Notes under the pieces: model-generated | Seen by the model: the letters and a program-made list of their open reading frames with translations, nothing else | The model's database searches: none | Told to the model about the DNA's origin: nothing | In this document: positions 53,202 to 61,068 of the stretch, in pieces | How positions within the stretch are numbered: the first letter of the stretch is position 1 | How the letters are laid out: the number at the start of each line of letters is the position of its first letter | Translations under genes and position numbers: made by a program | NCBI GenBank assembly: GCA_903876795.1 | Contig: CAIRBK010000051.1 | Location: 1 to 64,000 of the forward strand | DNA: 64,000 bases | Direction of reading: 5' to 3' | Origin: an uncultured Verrucomicrobiota bacterium | GTDB lineage: Bacteria > Verrucomicrobiota > Verrucomicrobiia > Opitutales > Opitutaceae

Positions 53202-54077
53202 ATGCCACGGGAATTTGAGCTGCCGGGACTGGGGTTTACACGGGATTGGGCCACGAGCGGGCCGGAGTTGGAAATTCTGCTGGCGCGCGAGTCGGATCTG
53301 CCGGTATGGACGGATATAAGTCCGCGGGTCTTCGCCGCACCCTTTGCGCGAATCTACTGGAACGAAGGAGCGGCAATACACCTGGAGTTGGCAGAAGGGA
53401 TGCGCGAGTTGCCTGCCGAGTGTTTCGCGGTGATCGGGCCGGAGACGCCCTACATCCCGCGCCTGGGCGGGAGTCCGGTGCGCCATGTGCATCTGCACGT
53501 GGGCGTGTTGTGGCCGTGGACGTTGCGTTCGGGGGTAAGGTTTTTGCCGGAGTCGGACACGCGGGAGGCCCGGAGCGTGTTGGACGCGATGCGGCGCAGC
53601 CGCACGGTGGCGGCGGAGGGGTTGCGAGTGCGCGCGCTGGCAGAAACCGTGCTGGCGGCCTTGCCGCCGGAGGAGTGGAGCGCGGCCAACGCAGATACGG
53701 GCATCACCCGGGCGGTCGAGCAAATCCAGGGTGACTTGCGTAACCCGCCGGACAACGCGGCGCTGGCGGCGCGGCTGGGGCTGTCGGTGGATGCGTTTAT
53801 CCGCCGGTTTCGCCGGGCGACCGGGAGCACGCCGCAGGCGTTTTCGTTGCACCTGCGCCTCGGCGAGGCGGCGCGCCTGCTGGCCCACGGCGAGGCGTCG
53901 ATCGACCAGGTTGCGGAGGCGGTCGGTTTTTTTGACCGGTACCACTTCACCAAGGCGTTTCACCTCGTGCGCGGCGTGCCGCCGGGGGTGTGGCGGCGGT
54001 ATGTGCGCGGACACGGGGCAAACGGCGCGGATACGGGGGACGAGGGCGACGGACGGCGATCCAGATCACTGAGGTGA
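53202..54077 (+). CDS. AraC-family regulator divergent to the GH29 operon
   Basis: The 291-residue protein has an unusual N-terminal sensor part without a clear cupin (YIPRLGGSPVRHVHLHVG) and a C-terminal AraC domain (LAARLGLSVDAFIRRFRRAT, then IDQVAEAVGFFDRYHFTKAF, and P-P-G-V-W-R-R-Y). It is divergent from the GH29/GH38/GH36/symporter/GH29/lyase operon and probably controls it. A hairpin terminator follows. The C-terminus beyond the HTH is low-complexity, Gly/Asp/Arg-rich. Confidence 0.82.
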   Translation: MPREFELPGLGFTRDWATSGPELEILLARESDLPVWTDISPRVFAAPFARIYWNEGAAIHLELAEGMRELPAECFAVIGPETPYIPRLGGSPVRHVHLHVGVLWPWTLRSGVRFLPESDTREARSVLDAMRRSRTVAAEGLRVRALAETVLAALPPEEWSAANADTGITRAVEQIQGDLRNPPDNAALAARLGLSVDAFIRRFRRATGSTPQAFSLHLRLGEAARLLAHGEASIDQVAEAVGFFDRYHFTKAFHLVRGVPPGVWRRYVRGHGANGADTGDEGDGRRSRSLR

Positions 54078-54121
54078 TGCAGTGAGAAACACCGGATAAC
54101 CGGCTATCCCTTCAGTATCGG

Positions 54122-54155
54122 GGGAGGAGATTCAGGCCGCCTATCCTCCCTTCTT
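54122..54155 (+). terminator. Intrinsic terminator after the AraC gene
   Basis: GGGAGGA (54122-54128) pairs with TCCTCCC (54144-54150) around a 15-base loop, and a T-rich tail follows. A second small hairpin, GCCGCC/GGCGGC around AAG (54159-54173), lies next to it. It is placed between the convergent AraC and tRNA genes. Confidence 0.6.
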
Positions 54156-54182
54156 TCTGCCGCCAAGGGCGGCGTTTGAGAG

Positions 54183-54258
54183 TGGTGGCAAGACCCGGAA
54201 TCGAACCGGGGACACGCGCATTTTCAGTGCGCTGCTCTACCAACTGAGCTATCTTGCC
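54183..54258 (-). tRNA. tRNA-Phe (GAA)
   Basis: On the minus strand the sequence starts GGCAAGA and ends TCTTGCC with discriminator A and an encoded CCA (54186-54183). It has the D-arm AGCTCAGTTGGTAGAGC, an anticodon stem GCGCA/TGCGC around a CTGAAAA loop with anticodon GAA, and the T-arm with GGTTCGATTCC. All paired regions are complementary. It separates the carbohydrate-degradation region on the left from housekeeping genes on the right. Confidence 0.95.
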
Positions 54259-54348
54259 GTGACTGAGGGGTCAGAGAAAAAGCTCCCTCAGTGTGGCGTC
54301 AACGGGAAACTCTGGGCCGACCTGAAAATCCACCGGCGGCTCCACGGT

Positions 54349-54999
54349 TCAGCTGCGGTTTGACAGCGTGGCGGCCAGGGCCCGCAACTTGGAGTGATCC
54401 TTGAGCCCGGGAGCGGATTCCACGCCACTGTTCACGTCCACCCGGCGGGTGCCGCTGCGCATCATCGCTTCGGCGATGTTTTCCGGCGAGAGCCCGCCGG
54501 CCAGAATCCAGGCGTGCCCGGGGTGGGCGGCCTGGTGGCGGGCAAACTTCGCCCAATCGCCCGTCTTGCCCGAGCCGCCGAAACCGCCGGCGTGAAACGT
54601 GTCCACCATAACGGTGTCCGCCAGCGGGAGCCAATCCGCAGGCACGTCGAGGTCGGGAGGCAGCTTGGGCGCGAGCCAGAGACGCCGGGGCCCGAGCTGC
54701 GCGGACCACTCCCGCAAGGTCGCCGGCGGCGTCGTGTGCGCGAAATGGATCTGGAAAAAATCAAAGCCCGCCGCGACCGCCGCCGCGAGGGCCTCCGTCG
54801 TTGGCTCGACCATCACGGCGACGCGCCCGGGGCCGGGCGGCAGCGCGGGAGCGAGCCCGACGTAACGCTCCAGCGGCAGGTGGCGGGGCGACTTGGGATA
54901 GAGGATGAACCCCAGGTAATCCGCCCCGGTATCGGCCGCGACGACGGCGTCCTCGACACGGGTCAATCCGCAGACCTTGATCTGGACTCCGTTGATCAT
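54349..54999 (-). CDS. trpF: Phosphoribosylanthranilate isomerase
   Basis: From ATG 54999 the product has 216 residues, normal for TrpF. Motifs: VQIKVCGLTRVEDA with the catalytic Cys at residue 10, ADYLGFILYPKSPRHL, DTVMVDTFHAGGFGGSGKTGDW with the candidate general acid Asp, WILAGGLSPENIAEAM and RVDVNSGVESAPGLKDHSKL. The enzyme converts phosphoribosylanthranilate to CdRP in tryptophan synthesis. The alternative TTG start at 55011 would overlap the aminotransferase stop; ATG is preferred and follows that stop by one base. No other trp gene lies nearby. Confidence 0.93.
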   Translation of the reverse strand: MINGVQIKVCGLTRVEDAVVAADTGADYLGFILYPKSPRHLPLERYVGLAPALPPGPGRVAVMVEPTTEALAAAVAAGFDFFQIHFAHTTPPATLREWSAQLGPRRLWLAPKLPPDLDVPADWLPLADTVMVDTFHAGGFGGSGKTGDWAKFARHQAAHPGHAWILAGGLSPENIAEAMMRSGTRRVDVNSGVESAPGLKDHSKLRALAATLSNRS

Positions 55000-55000
55000 T

Positions 55001-56101
55001 TCAGCCGGCAAACGAGTTGATCGCAGCGATCACGTGATCGACCTGGGCATCGGCAAGCTCGGGGAAAATGGGCAGGCTGACGCATGTCGCGGCGGCTTTT
55101 TCCGCCACGGGCAAGGAGCCCTCCGGGTAACCGAGCGAGGCGTAGCAGGCCTGGCGGTGCAGCGGAACCGGGTAGATGAGATCGGTGCCGATCTCATGTT
55201 TCGCGAGGTGCTCGCGCAGGGCGTCGCGTCGGGGGTGGCGGATCGTAAACTGGTGAAACACGCTGGCTCCGTAGTCCTGGACGGACGGCAGGATCGCCTC
55301 GGCCAGCTTGATGCCCGCGACATATTTCGCGGCGATGGCCTGGCGGCGGGCGGTCCACGCGGCGAGGTGCGGGAGCTTAACGTTGAGCAGCGCGCCTTGG
55401 AAGCCGTCCATGCGGAAGTTGAAGCCCACGTGGTCGTGGTAATAGCGGCGGCCCATGCCGTGTACGCGGAGGAGCTTGGCGCGGTCGAAAAGGGCGTTGT
55501 TTTTGGAGACGAGCGCGCCGCCCTCCCCGCAGCCGCCGAGGTTCTTGGTCGGGTAAAAGCTAAACGTGCCCACGTCACCCAGCAGACCGACCGGGGTGCC
55601 CCGGTATTTGGCCTCGACCGCCTGCGCGCAGTCCTCGACCACAAACAAGTTGTGCTGCCGGGCGATGGCCAGCAGCTCGTCCATCGGGGCGGGCTGGCCG
55701 AAGAGGTGGACGATCACGATGCCCTTGGTGCGGGGTGTGATGGCCGCCGCGACCGCCGACGGATCGAGGTTGAAGGTCTTGGCGTCGATATCGACAAACC
55801 GGGGGGTCGCGCCGACGTAGCTCACGCCCCAGGCCGAGGAGATGAAGGTGAAGGCGGGCACGATGACCTCGTCGCCCGGGCCCCAGCCGGCGAGCACGGC
55901 GGCGAGATGGAGGGGCGAGGTGCCGCTGTTCAGGCCGAGGGTGCGCGGATAGCCGAGGGTTTTGGAAAAATTGTCCTCAAAGGTCTCCACGTCCTTGCCG
56001 AGGCAGAAACGGGTGGCGTCATAGGTCGCCGCGAGCGCGGCAAGCGCCTGCTCGCGAAGGGCCTGGTGCTGGAGCGACAGATCAAGGAAGGGGACTTTCA
56101 T
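55001..56101 (-). CDS. DegT/DnrJ/EryC1/StrS-family PLP-dependent aminotransferase
   Basis: From ATG 56101 the product has 366 residues; a TTG at 56119 is less likely. Motifs of sugar aminotransferases of this family: MKVPFLDL, NSGTSPLHLAA, EVIVPAFTFISSA, FVVEDCAQAV (D157 contacts the pyridine nitrogen) and GTFSFYPTKNLGGCGEGG with the PLP Lys at K186. Substrates are usually nucleotide-linked keto sugars for surface polysaccharide or antibiotic sugars. Here it is followed directly by trpF, with no other sugar-nucleotide genes, so its pathway is not apparent. Confidence 0.88.
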   Translation of the reverse strand: MKVPFLDLSLQHQALREQALAALAATYDATRFCLGKDVETFEDNFSKTLGYPRTLGLNSGTSPLHLAAVLAGWGPGDEVIVPAFTFISSAWGVSYVGATPRFVDIDAKTFNLDPSAVAAAITPRTKGIVIVHLFGQPAPMDELLAIARQHNLFVVEDCAQAVEAKYRGTPVGLLGDVGTFSFYPTKNLGGCGEGGALVSKNNALFDRAKLLRVHGMGRRYYHDHVGFNFRMDGFQGALLNVKLPHLAAWTARRQAIAAKYVAGIKLAEAILPSVQDYGASVFHQFTIRHPRRDALREHLAKHEIGTDLIYPVPLHRQACYASLGYPEGSLPVAEKAAATCVSLPIFPELADAQVDHVIAAINSFAG

Positions 56102-56183
56102 GGGTGCAGTGTCGGACAAAAACCCAGAAACCCCCGAAAACCAAACCTGTTTTGAGCAGGTCGACAGGAAGGCGGGCGGGCTC

Positions 56184-56363
56184 TCAACGACCGGCGTGTT
56201 GCCGGCTGGCGGCGAAAAGGATGGCGGCGGCGATCAGGTCGGTCGCCGCCACCGCGAGGCGCAGCGGCCAGGGCAGTCGGAAAATGCAGAGCACGACGAC
56301 GCCGGCAATGAGCAGGGCGACGACGGTGATCATCATGACGGGACGTTTCTCGGGCGGGGTCAT
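56184..56363 (-). CDS. Small two-helix membrane protein (59 aa)
   Basis: An ATG at 56363 opens 59 codons ending in TGA at 56184-56186. The product begins MTPPEKRPVM and has two hydrophobic segments, ITVVALLIAGVVVLCIF (12-28) and LAVAATDLIAAAILFAA (36-52), with charged ends RLPWPLR between them and SRQHAGR at the C-terminus. It starts 8 bases after the histidine kinase stop, on the same strand, so it is probably co-transcribed. No homologue is recognised. Codon use is like its neighbours and the two-helix pattern is convincing, so I believe it is real. Confidence 0.6.
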   Translation of the reverse strand: MTPPEKRPVMMITVVALLIAGVVVLCIFRLPWPLRLAVAATDLIAAAILFAASRQHAGR

Positions 56364-56371
56364 GGCAAAAC

Positions 56372-58078
56372 TTAAGCGACGAGGGGCAGGGCGATGCGCA
56401 TGGTGGTGCCGCCGGGGCCGGAATCCAGCAGGTTGATGTCTCCGTGGTGGGAGAGCATGATGCGCTTGGCGATGGCCAGCCCGAGGCCTGTGCCGTCGGA
56501 ACGGCCCGAGAGGAAGGAGTCGAAAATGTGCGCCCGCAGCCCTTCGGGGATGCCCCGGCCGTTGTCGGTCACGTCGATGAGCGCAAAGCGCGACCCGCCC
56601 CGGTCCTCGGTGGAGCAGCGGATGGTGATGACGCCGCCGTCGTTCATGGCCTGGGTGGAATTGATCAGGAGGTTGAGCAGGACCTGTTGGATCTGGCCCT
56701 TGTGCACATCGACGACCAGCGGGCGCGGCGGCGGGTCGAAACGGAGCTGGATCTTGTGCTGGGCGAGCTTGAGGCGGATGAGCACGATGGTGTCGCTGAC
56801 CATGTCGGCGAGCGTCCAGCGGGAATGCAGGCTGGACGGGGCTTTGGCGAAATTGAGCACGCGGGAGACGATGGCCTCGAGTTGGTCGAGTTTTTCGCTG
56901 ATCACGCGCACGTCGGTGCGGCGGGGATCGTCGGCAGGAAAATCGAGGTCGAGGTAACCGAAGAGGAGCTTGATCACCGTGAGGGGATTGCGGATCTCGT
57001 GGGCGATCTCGGCGGCGAGCAGTCCGAGGGTGGTGAGCTGTTCATTTTTACGCAGCGACTCCTCGCTCTGGAAAACGCGCGAATAGAGCCGGGAGTTTTG
57101 CAGGGCCACGGCGCCGAGGGAGGCGAGCGCGGCGACCAGGCGCTTCTCGTCGTTGTTGAAGCGGTGGACCCGGTCGGTGAAAACCGCCAGCACGCCGATG
57201 ACCTCGTTTTCGTAGAGGACGGGTGCGGCCAGCATGGAGCGGAGCGCGGGGTCGCGCGGCAAGTCCACGACGTCGAGAAACTCGGGTGATTGGATGTTGA
57301 TGAACTCGACCTGCTTGCGGGTGTGGATGGTGGCGGCGACCAGGCAGGAGGCCGCCGGGAGATCGGGTTCGGGCAGCGGGATGATCACGCTGTTGGTGAG
57401 CGAGATCAGGCGCAGCGTTTGGCGGGACGCGTCGTAGAGATAAAAGGCGCAGGCCCGGGTGTTGGTGATGACGCGGGCATCGCGGGTGATGGTGTCGAAG
57501 AGCCCCTGCTGCTCCAGCTTGCCGACGAGGGACTGGCCGATGGTGATGAGCGACTCGAGCTGGCGGGCCTTGCCGCTGAGATGACGCAGCTGCCAGAGCC
57601 GCCGCATCACGGCGGTGGCCTCGTCGCAGATGCGGATCAAGAGGGCGAGATCGGCGTCGTTGAAGGCGCCGATGCGGTCGCCGTCGAGGTTGATGACGCC
57701 AAGTATCTGGCCGCCCGCCTCGACCATGGGCGCGGCCATTTCGCTGCGCACCTCCTTGCGGATGGAGATGTACCGGGCGTCGTCGGCAACGTCCCGGACC
57801 AGTTGGGGCCGCCCGTGAAACGCCACCCAGCCGGTGATGCCCTGGCCGAGACGGAGGCTGACCTCGTCGGTGTCGTTAAAAAGACCCTGATGAACGTCGA
57901 TCTCGAGCTTGCCGGTATCGGGGTTGAGCAGGGAGATCGATCCGGAGAAGGCTCCGAGGGTCTCGATCGCGACGGTGAGGATCGCCTTGAGGGCCTCGCG
58001 GGGGTCGTCGATGCGGCCGGTGAGAGTGCAGATGCGGTAGAGCGCGCGATCGGCGCGGGGGTCGGTGACGGCGTCCAT
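56372..58078 (-). CDS. GAF-domain sensor histidine kinase
   Basis: From ATG 58078 the product has 568 residues; the frame further upstream is a shadow of glnD. Two GAF domains (about 20-175 and 190-345) precede a HisKA domain with AAEIAHEIRNPLTVIK, phospho-acceptor H360. An HATPase_c domain follows with the N box LLNLLINSTQAM, G1 DVTDNGRGIP and G2 SDGTGLGLAIAK. No membrane segments are seen, so it is a cytoplasmic sensor; GAF ligands cannot be predicted. The partner response regulator is not in the window. It starts 41 bases after glnD. It may respond to a nitrogen or second-messenger signal, but this is only context. Confidence 0.87.
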   Translation of the reverse strand: MDAVTDPRADRALYRICTLTGRIDDPREALKAILTVAIETLGAFSGSISLLNPDTGKLEIDVHQGLFNDTDEVSLRLGQGITGWVAFHGRPQLVRDVADDARYISIRKEVRSEMAAPMVEAGGQILGVINLDGDRIGAFNDADLALLIRICDEATAVMRRLWQLRHLSGKARQLESLITIGQSLVGKLEQQGLFDTITRDARVITNTRACAFYLYDASRQTLRLISLTNSVIIPLPEPDLPAASCLVAATIHTRKQVEFINIQSPEFLDVVDLPRDPALRSMLAAPVLYENEVIGVLAVFTDRVHRFNNDEKRLVAALASLGAVALQNSRLYSRVFQSEESLRKNEQLTTLGLLAAEIAHEIRNPLTVIKLLFGYLDLDFPADDPRRTDVRVISEKLDQLEAIVSRVLNFAKAPSSLHSRWTLADMVSDTIVLIRLKLAQHKIQLRFDPPPRPLVVDVHKGQIQQVLLNLLINSTQAMNDGGVITIRCSTEDRGGSRFALIDVTDNGRGIPEGLRAHIFDSFLSGRSDGTGLGLAIAKRIMLSHHGDINLLDSGPGGTTMRIALPLVA

Positions 58079-58119
58079 GTTTCGCCGGAAGTATCGCGGC
58101 GGACGCGCGGCGGGCAAAC

Positions 58120-60921
58120 TCAGATCGCGGCGGCGGTGACGGTGGCGGGAGCAATGATCGCGGACAGGGCGTCGCGGAGGGCGTGCAGGCGGGCGTTGTC
58201 CGTGGTGGTCTCCGCGCGATCGTCCTCGATGTAGAAGGTGTCGATGGCGATGCCGCGTTCGGTGCCGATGCGGGCGAAGGTGATGTCGTAACCGTGGTCG
58301 CTGATGGTCTTGGCGAGCCGGAAAAGGAGGCCGATCTCGTCGCGGGCCTGCACCTCGACAATGGTGCGCTGCATGGAAAGCTCGTGATAAACCTCCACGG
58401 TGGGCGGGAAGGAGGCGTGGATGATCTCGCCGTGGGACGGCGCTGCGTAGCGGGGAGGAGCGAGCTTGCGGGCCTGGGCCACGATGTCGGGGTAGAGGTC
58501 CTTGTTGGTGATGAGCGCTTCCTCGACGTTGCGGGCAAATATCTCCTGGGCCTTGGCATTCTGCACCACGCCGCGGTTGGGCTCGACGACGTAGAACGTG
58601 TCGATGGCGATGTGGTCGGACCGCGAAATGACCTTGGCTCCGAGGATGGAAAGACCCGCCACGCTGAAGGCGCCGGCGAGCTTGTAAAACAGCCCGGCGC
58701 GGTCCCAAGTGACGATATTGACCACGGTCAGGGACCGATTGAGGTCGTCCTTCCACTCGATCACGGGGCGGAGGGTCCCGAGGGAATCGGCCTGGGTGAT
58801 CGATTTCAGCAGGCGGTTGACCATGCCGATGTGAAGGGAGATCTCCGACGTATCGGTATGGATGAAATACCGTTCGGGGAGGAGGTTAAAATGCGCGGTG
58901 ATCTCGTCCTGGCTGATGCCGGGGATGGTCTTGGCGACGAGTTCCTGGTAGGTCATTTGCAGGCGTTCCGAATTGCGGGTATCGAGGGTCGCGCCATGGA
59001 TCAGTTGCTCAAGGGTAGCGCGGTAGAGGCTGCTGTGGAGGGCATCCTTGTAGCCGTTCCATAGACCCGCAGCGGTGCCCCGTGCATCGCAGAACGTGTG
59101 GACATAGAGATACCGAAGTTTGTCGGCATTCTGGACCAGATCAGCGAAAGCGGCGGCGGTGTTGGGATCATCTACATCCCGCTTCTGCCAAAAGCGTGCC
59201 ATGATGAGATGATTTTTGATAACAAAAGTGACGAGTTCGCGATTCTCGGGGCTGACGCCAAGCCGTTTGAGGATCGGTTCGGCGATGATGACCCCGCTTT
59301 CGGCGTGCCCCTGGATGCCGCGCGCCTTGCCGATGTCGTGCAGTAACAATATCAAATACAACAACGTAGGTTCGGGCGTCTCGTGCAGAGTGCCGCGATA
59401 CTTGAGCGTGATCGGCTCGGCCTCGGTGAAAATCTGATCCAGCTCGCGGATGGCGTTAAGCGTATGAATATCGGCCGTGTAACGATGATAATATTCGTGC
59501 TGGACGAGGCAGGTGAGGCCGTCGAATTCCGGGATAAACCGCCCCAGGACGCCGAGTTCATGCATCAGCGCAAGCGTCGGGTAGACGTTACCCGCTTCGT
59601 CCAGGATGGCCTTGAAACTGGTGTTCGTGTCGGGCGACTCGGATATTTTTCGAGTGATGAGCGGAATCGATTCCCGGACAAGGCCCTGGAGATTGAGATC
59701 CATCCGCGCGTCAAGACTTTGGCAATGCCGGAAGACGCGGATCAAGCGGGCGGGATCATCGCGGAAAACACCCGGTGTCTCCGCGCTGAGCTCGCGGTTG
59801 CGCAGCACAAAGCCGTCGATGATTTTGGGCTTTTCGAAGCGGCGGGCGCGCACGGCATCGCGGAAAGACTGGAATCGGCTGGGTTTTTCCAAGTTTATCG
59901 CGAGCCGCCCCTCAACCAGCCTGGAAATGCGGAAAATCGTCTGCGCAGAGCGGTAATAATCGCGCATAAACTGCTCGACCCGGCCGAGCATGTCGCGATT
60001 GGCGTAACCAAGTCCTAACGCGATGCGAGGCTGGACCTCCAGGTCCAGCACATCGGTGGGGCGTTTTTTCTGAAAATGAAGCTCGTTGCGCACCCGGTGC
60101 AGAAATTCGTAGGCGCGCTGGAAGTCGCGGAGTTCATTGCGCCGCAGGAAACTTTGCTCGGCCAGCTCCTTCACGTCGAGGATGCCGAGCTTCACCCGGG
60201 CCATCCAGATCGTGTTCTGGTAGTCGCGCAGGCTGCCGACACCACTCTTGATATCAGGCTCCTGCAGGAACACCGAGTCGCCATGCTTGGATCGCCGCAC
60301 CCGTTGGTCCTCCAGCCGGGCCGCGATGTAGCCCTTGGTATCCTCCACCGTGTAGAAGGCGCGGAAAGAGAGGGTAAACCCCTCGAAGAGGGCGGTCGAA
60401 CCCGCGACCAGACGGGCCTCGAGTAGCGCGGTCTTGTTCTGGATGTCCTTGCGGGCCTCGGCAAACACCTCGTCGATCATGCGCGTGGAATGGCCGACCT
60501 TCAGACCGCAATCCCAGAGAATATAGAGGATCTCGTTGGTGAGGTGCGCCTGCAGGGGTTTCACCATGGATTCCCGCATCCTCGATGGGAAAAGGAACAT
60601 GATGTCGATGTCGCTATGCGGGCTCAGCTCGGCGCGGCCATAGCCGCCCAGCGCCAGAAGCGATACTTGCGCGTGGAGCTTGCCGTTGATGCGCTCGTAA
60701 GAGGCGATGGCATAGTCGAACAGATGCGTCAGCATCACGTCGATCATGGCACTCCGCGCGCGGGTGACCGTCAGACCGGATTCCCCCGCGTCGTGGCGCA
60801 TCCGAATCATCGCGCTTTCGAGCCGGAGAAAAGTCTTGCAGGCCGACAGACGCTTGCTCGTGGGGACATCGCCGACGAAGTGAAGGCGTTCGCGGGCGTG
60901 TTTATGGATGCGGCCGATCAC
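58120..60921 (-). CDS. glnD: [Protein-PII] uridylyltransferase / uridylyl-removing enzyme
   Basis: The open frame runs up to 62424 on the opposite strand of valS, but only the part below about 60921 is real. I chose GTG 60921 (MIGRIHKHARERL), preceded by GGTGGGGA, giving 933 residues, close to the usual GlnD size. Domains: nucleotidyltransferase with GGYGRAELSPHSDID (92-106), PII-UTase domain, HD domain with LLHDIGKARGIQGHAE (about 525-540), and two ACT domains (about 735 and 857, VTWDRAGLFYKLAGAFS and ARDEIGLLFRLAKTI). GlnD uridylylates and deuridylylates PII in response to glutamine. The start is divergent from valS (147 bases). Confidence 0.9.
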   Translation of the reverse strand: MIGRIHKHARERLHFVGDVPTSKRLSACKTFLRLESAMIRMRHDAGESGLTVTRARSAMIDVMLTHLFDYAIASYERINGKLHAQVSLLALGGYGRAELSPHSDIDIMFLFPSRMRESMVKPLQAHLTNEILYILWDCGLKVGHSTRMIDEVFAEARKDIQNKTALLEARLVAGSTALFEGFTLSFRAFYTVEDTKGYIAARLEDQRVRRSKHGDSVFLQEPDIKSGVGSLRDYQNTIWMARVKLGILDVKELAEQSFLRRNELRDFQRAYEFLHRVRNELHFQKKRPTDVLDLEVQPRIALGLGYANRDMLGRVEQFMRDYYRSAQTIFRISRLVEGRLAINLEKPSRFQSFRDAVRARRFEKPKIIDGFVLRNRELSAETPGVFRDDPARLIRVFRHCQSLDARMDLNLQGLVRESIPLITRKISESPDTNTSFKAILDEAGNVYPTLALMHELGVLGRFIPEFDGLTCLVQHEYYHRYTADIHTLNAIRELDQIFTEAEPITLKYRGTLHETPEPTLLYLILLLHDIGKARGIQGHAESGVIIAEPILKRLGVSPENRELVTFVIKNHLIMARFWQKRDVDDPNTAAAFADLVQNADKLRYLYVHTFCDARGTAAGLWNGYKDALHSSLYRATLEQLIHGATLDTRNSERLQMTYQELVAKTIPGISQDEITAHFNLLPERYFIHTDTSEISLHIGMVNRLLKSITQADSLGTLRPVIEWKDDLNRSLTVVNIVTWDRAGLFYKLAGAFSVAGLSILGAKVISRSDHIAIDTFYVVEPNRGVVQNAKAQEIFARNVEEALITNKDLYPDIVAQARKLAPPRYAAPSHGEIIHASFPPTVEVYHELSMQRTIVEVQARDEIGLLFRLAKTISDHGYDITFARIGTERGIAIDTFYIEDDRAETTTDNARLHALRDALSAIIAPATVTAAAI

Positions 60922-61068
60922 GTTGATAAGGTCCCCACCATCAGTTGCCTCGTGGCATGATGGCAAGCAGCGCTTCACGGCGAAGGTCTGCGCAACCGGC
61001 GGACCTGCGATTCCGACGCTTGCCAGCGGACGCGGCGGACGGTTGGCTGGAGGTTTATTTCCATCACC

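Noticed and set aside
53087-53254. Longer start for the GH29 gene
   Set aside because: It would overlap the start of the divergent AraC gene, and the extra residues lack family similarity.
58079-58756. N-terminal extension of the histidine kinase frame
   Set aside because: It overlaps glnD on the same strand in another frame and is Arg/His/Pro-rich shadow sequence; the GAF region starts just after ATG 58078.
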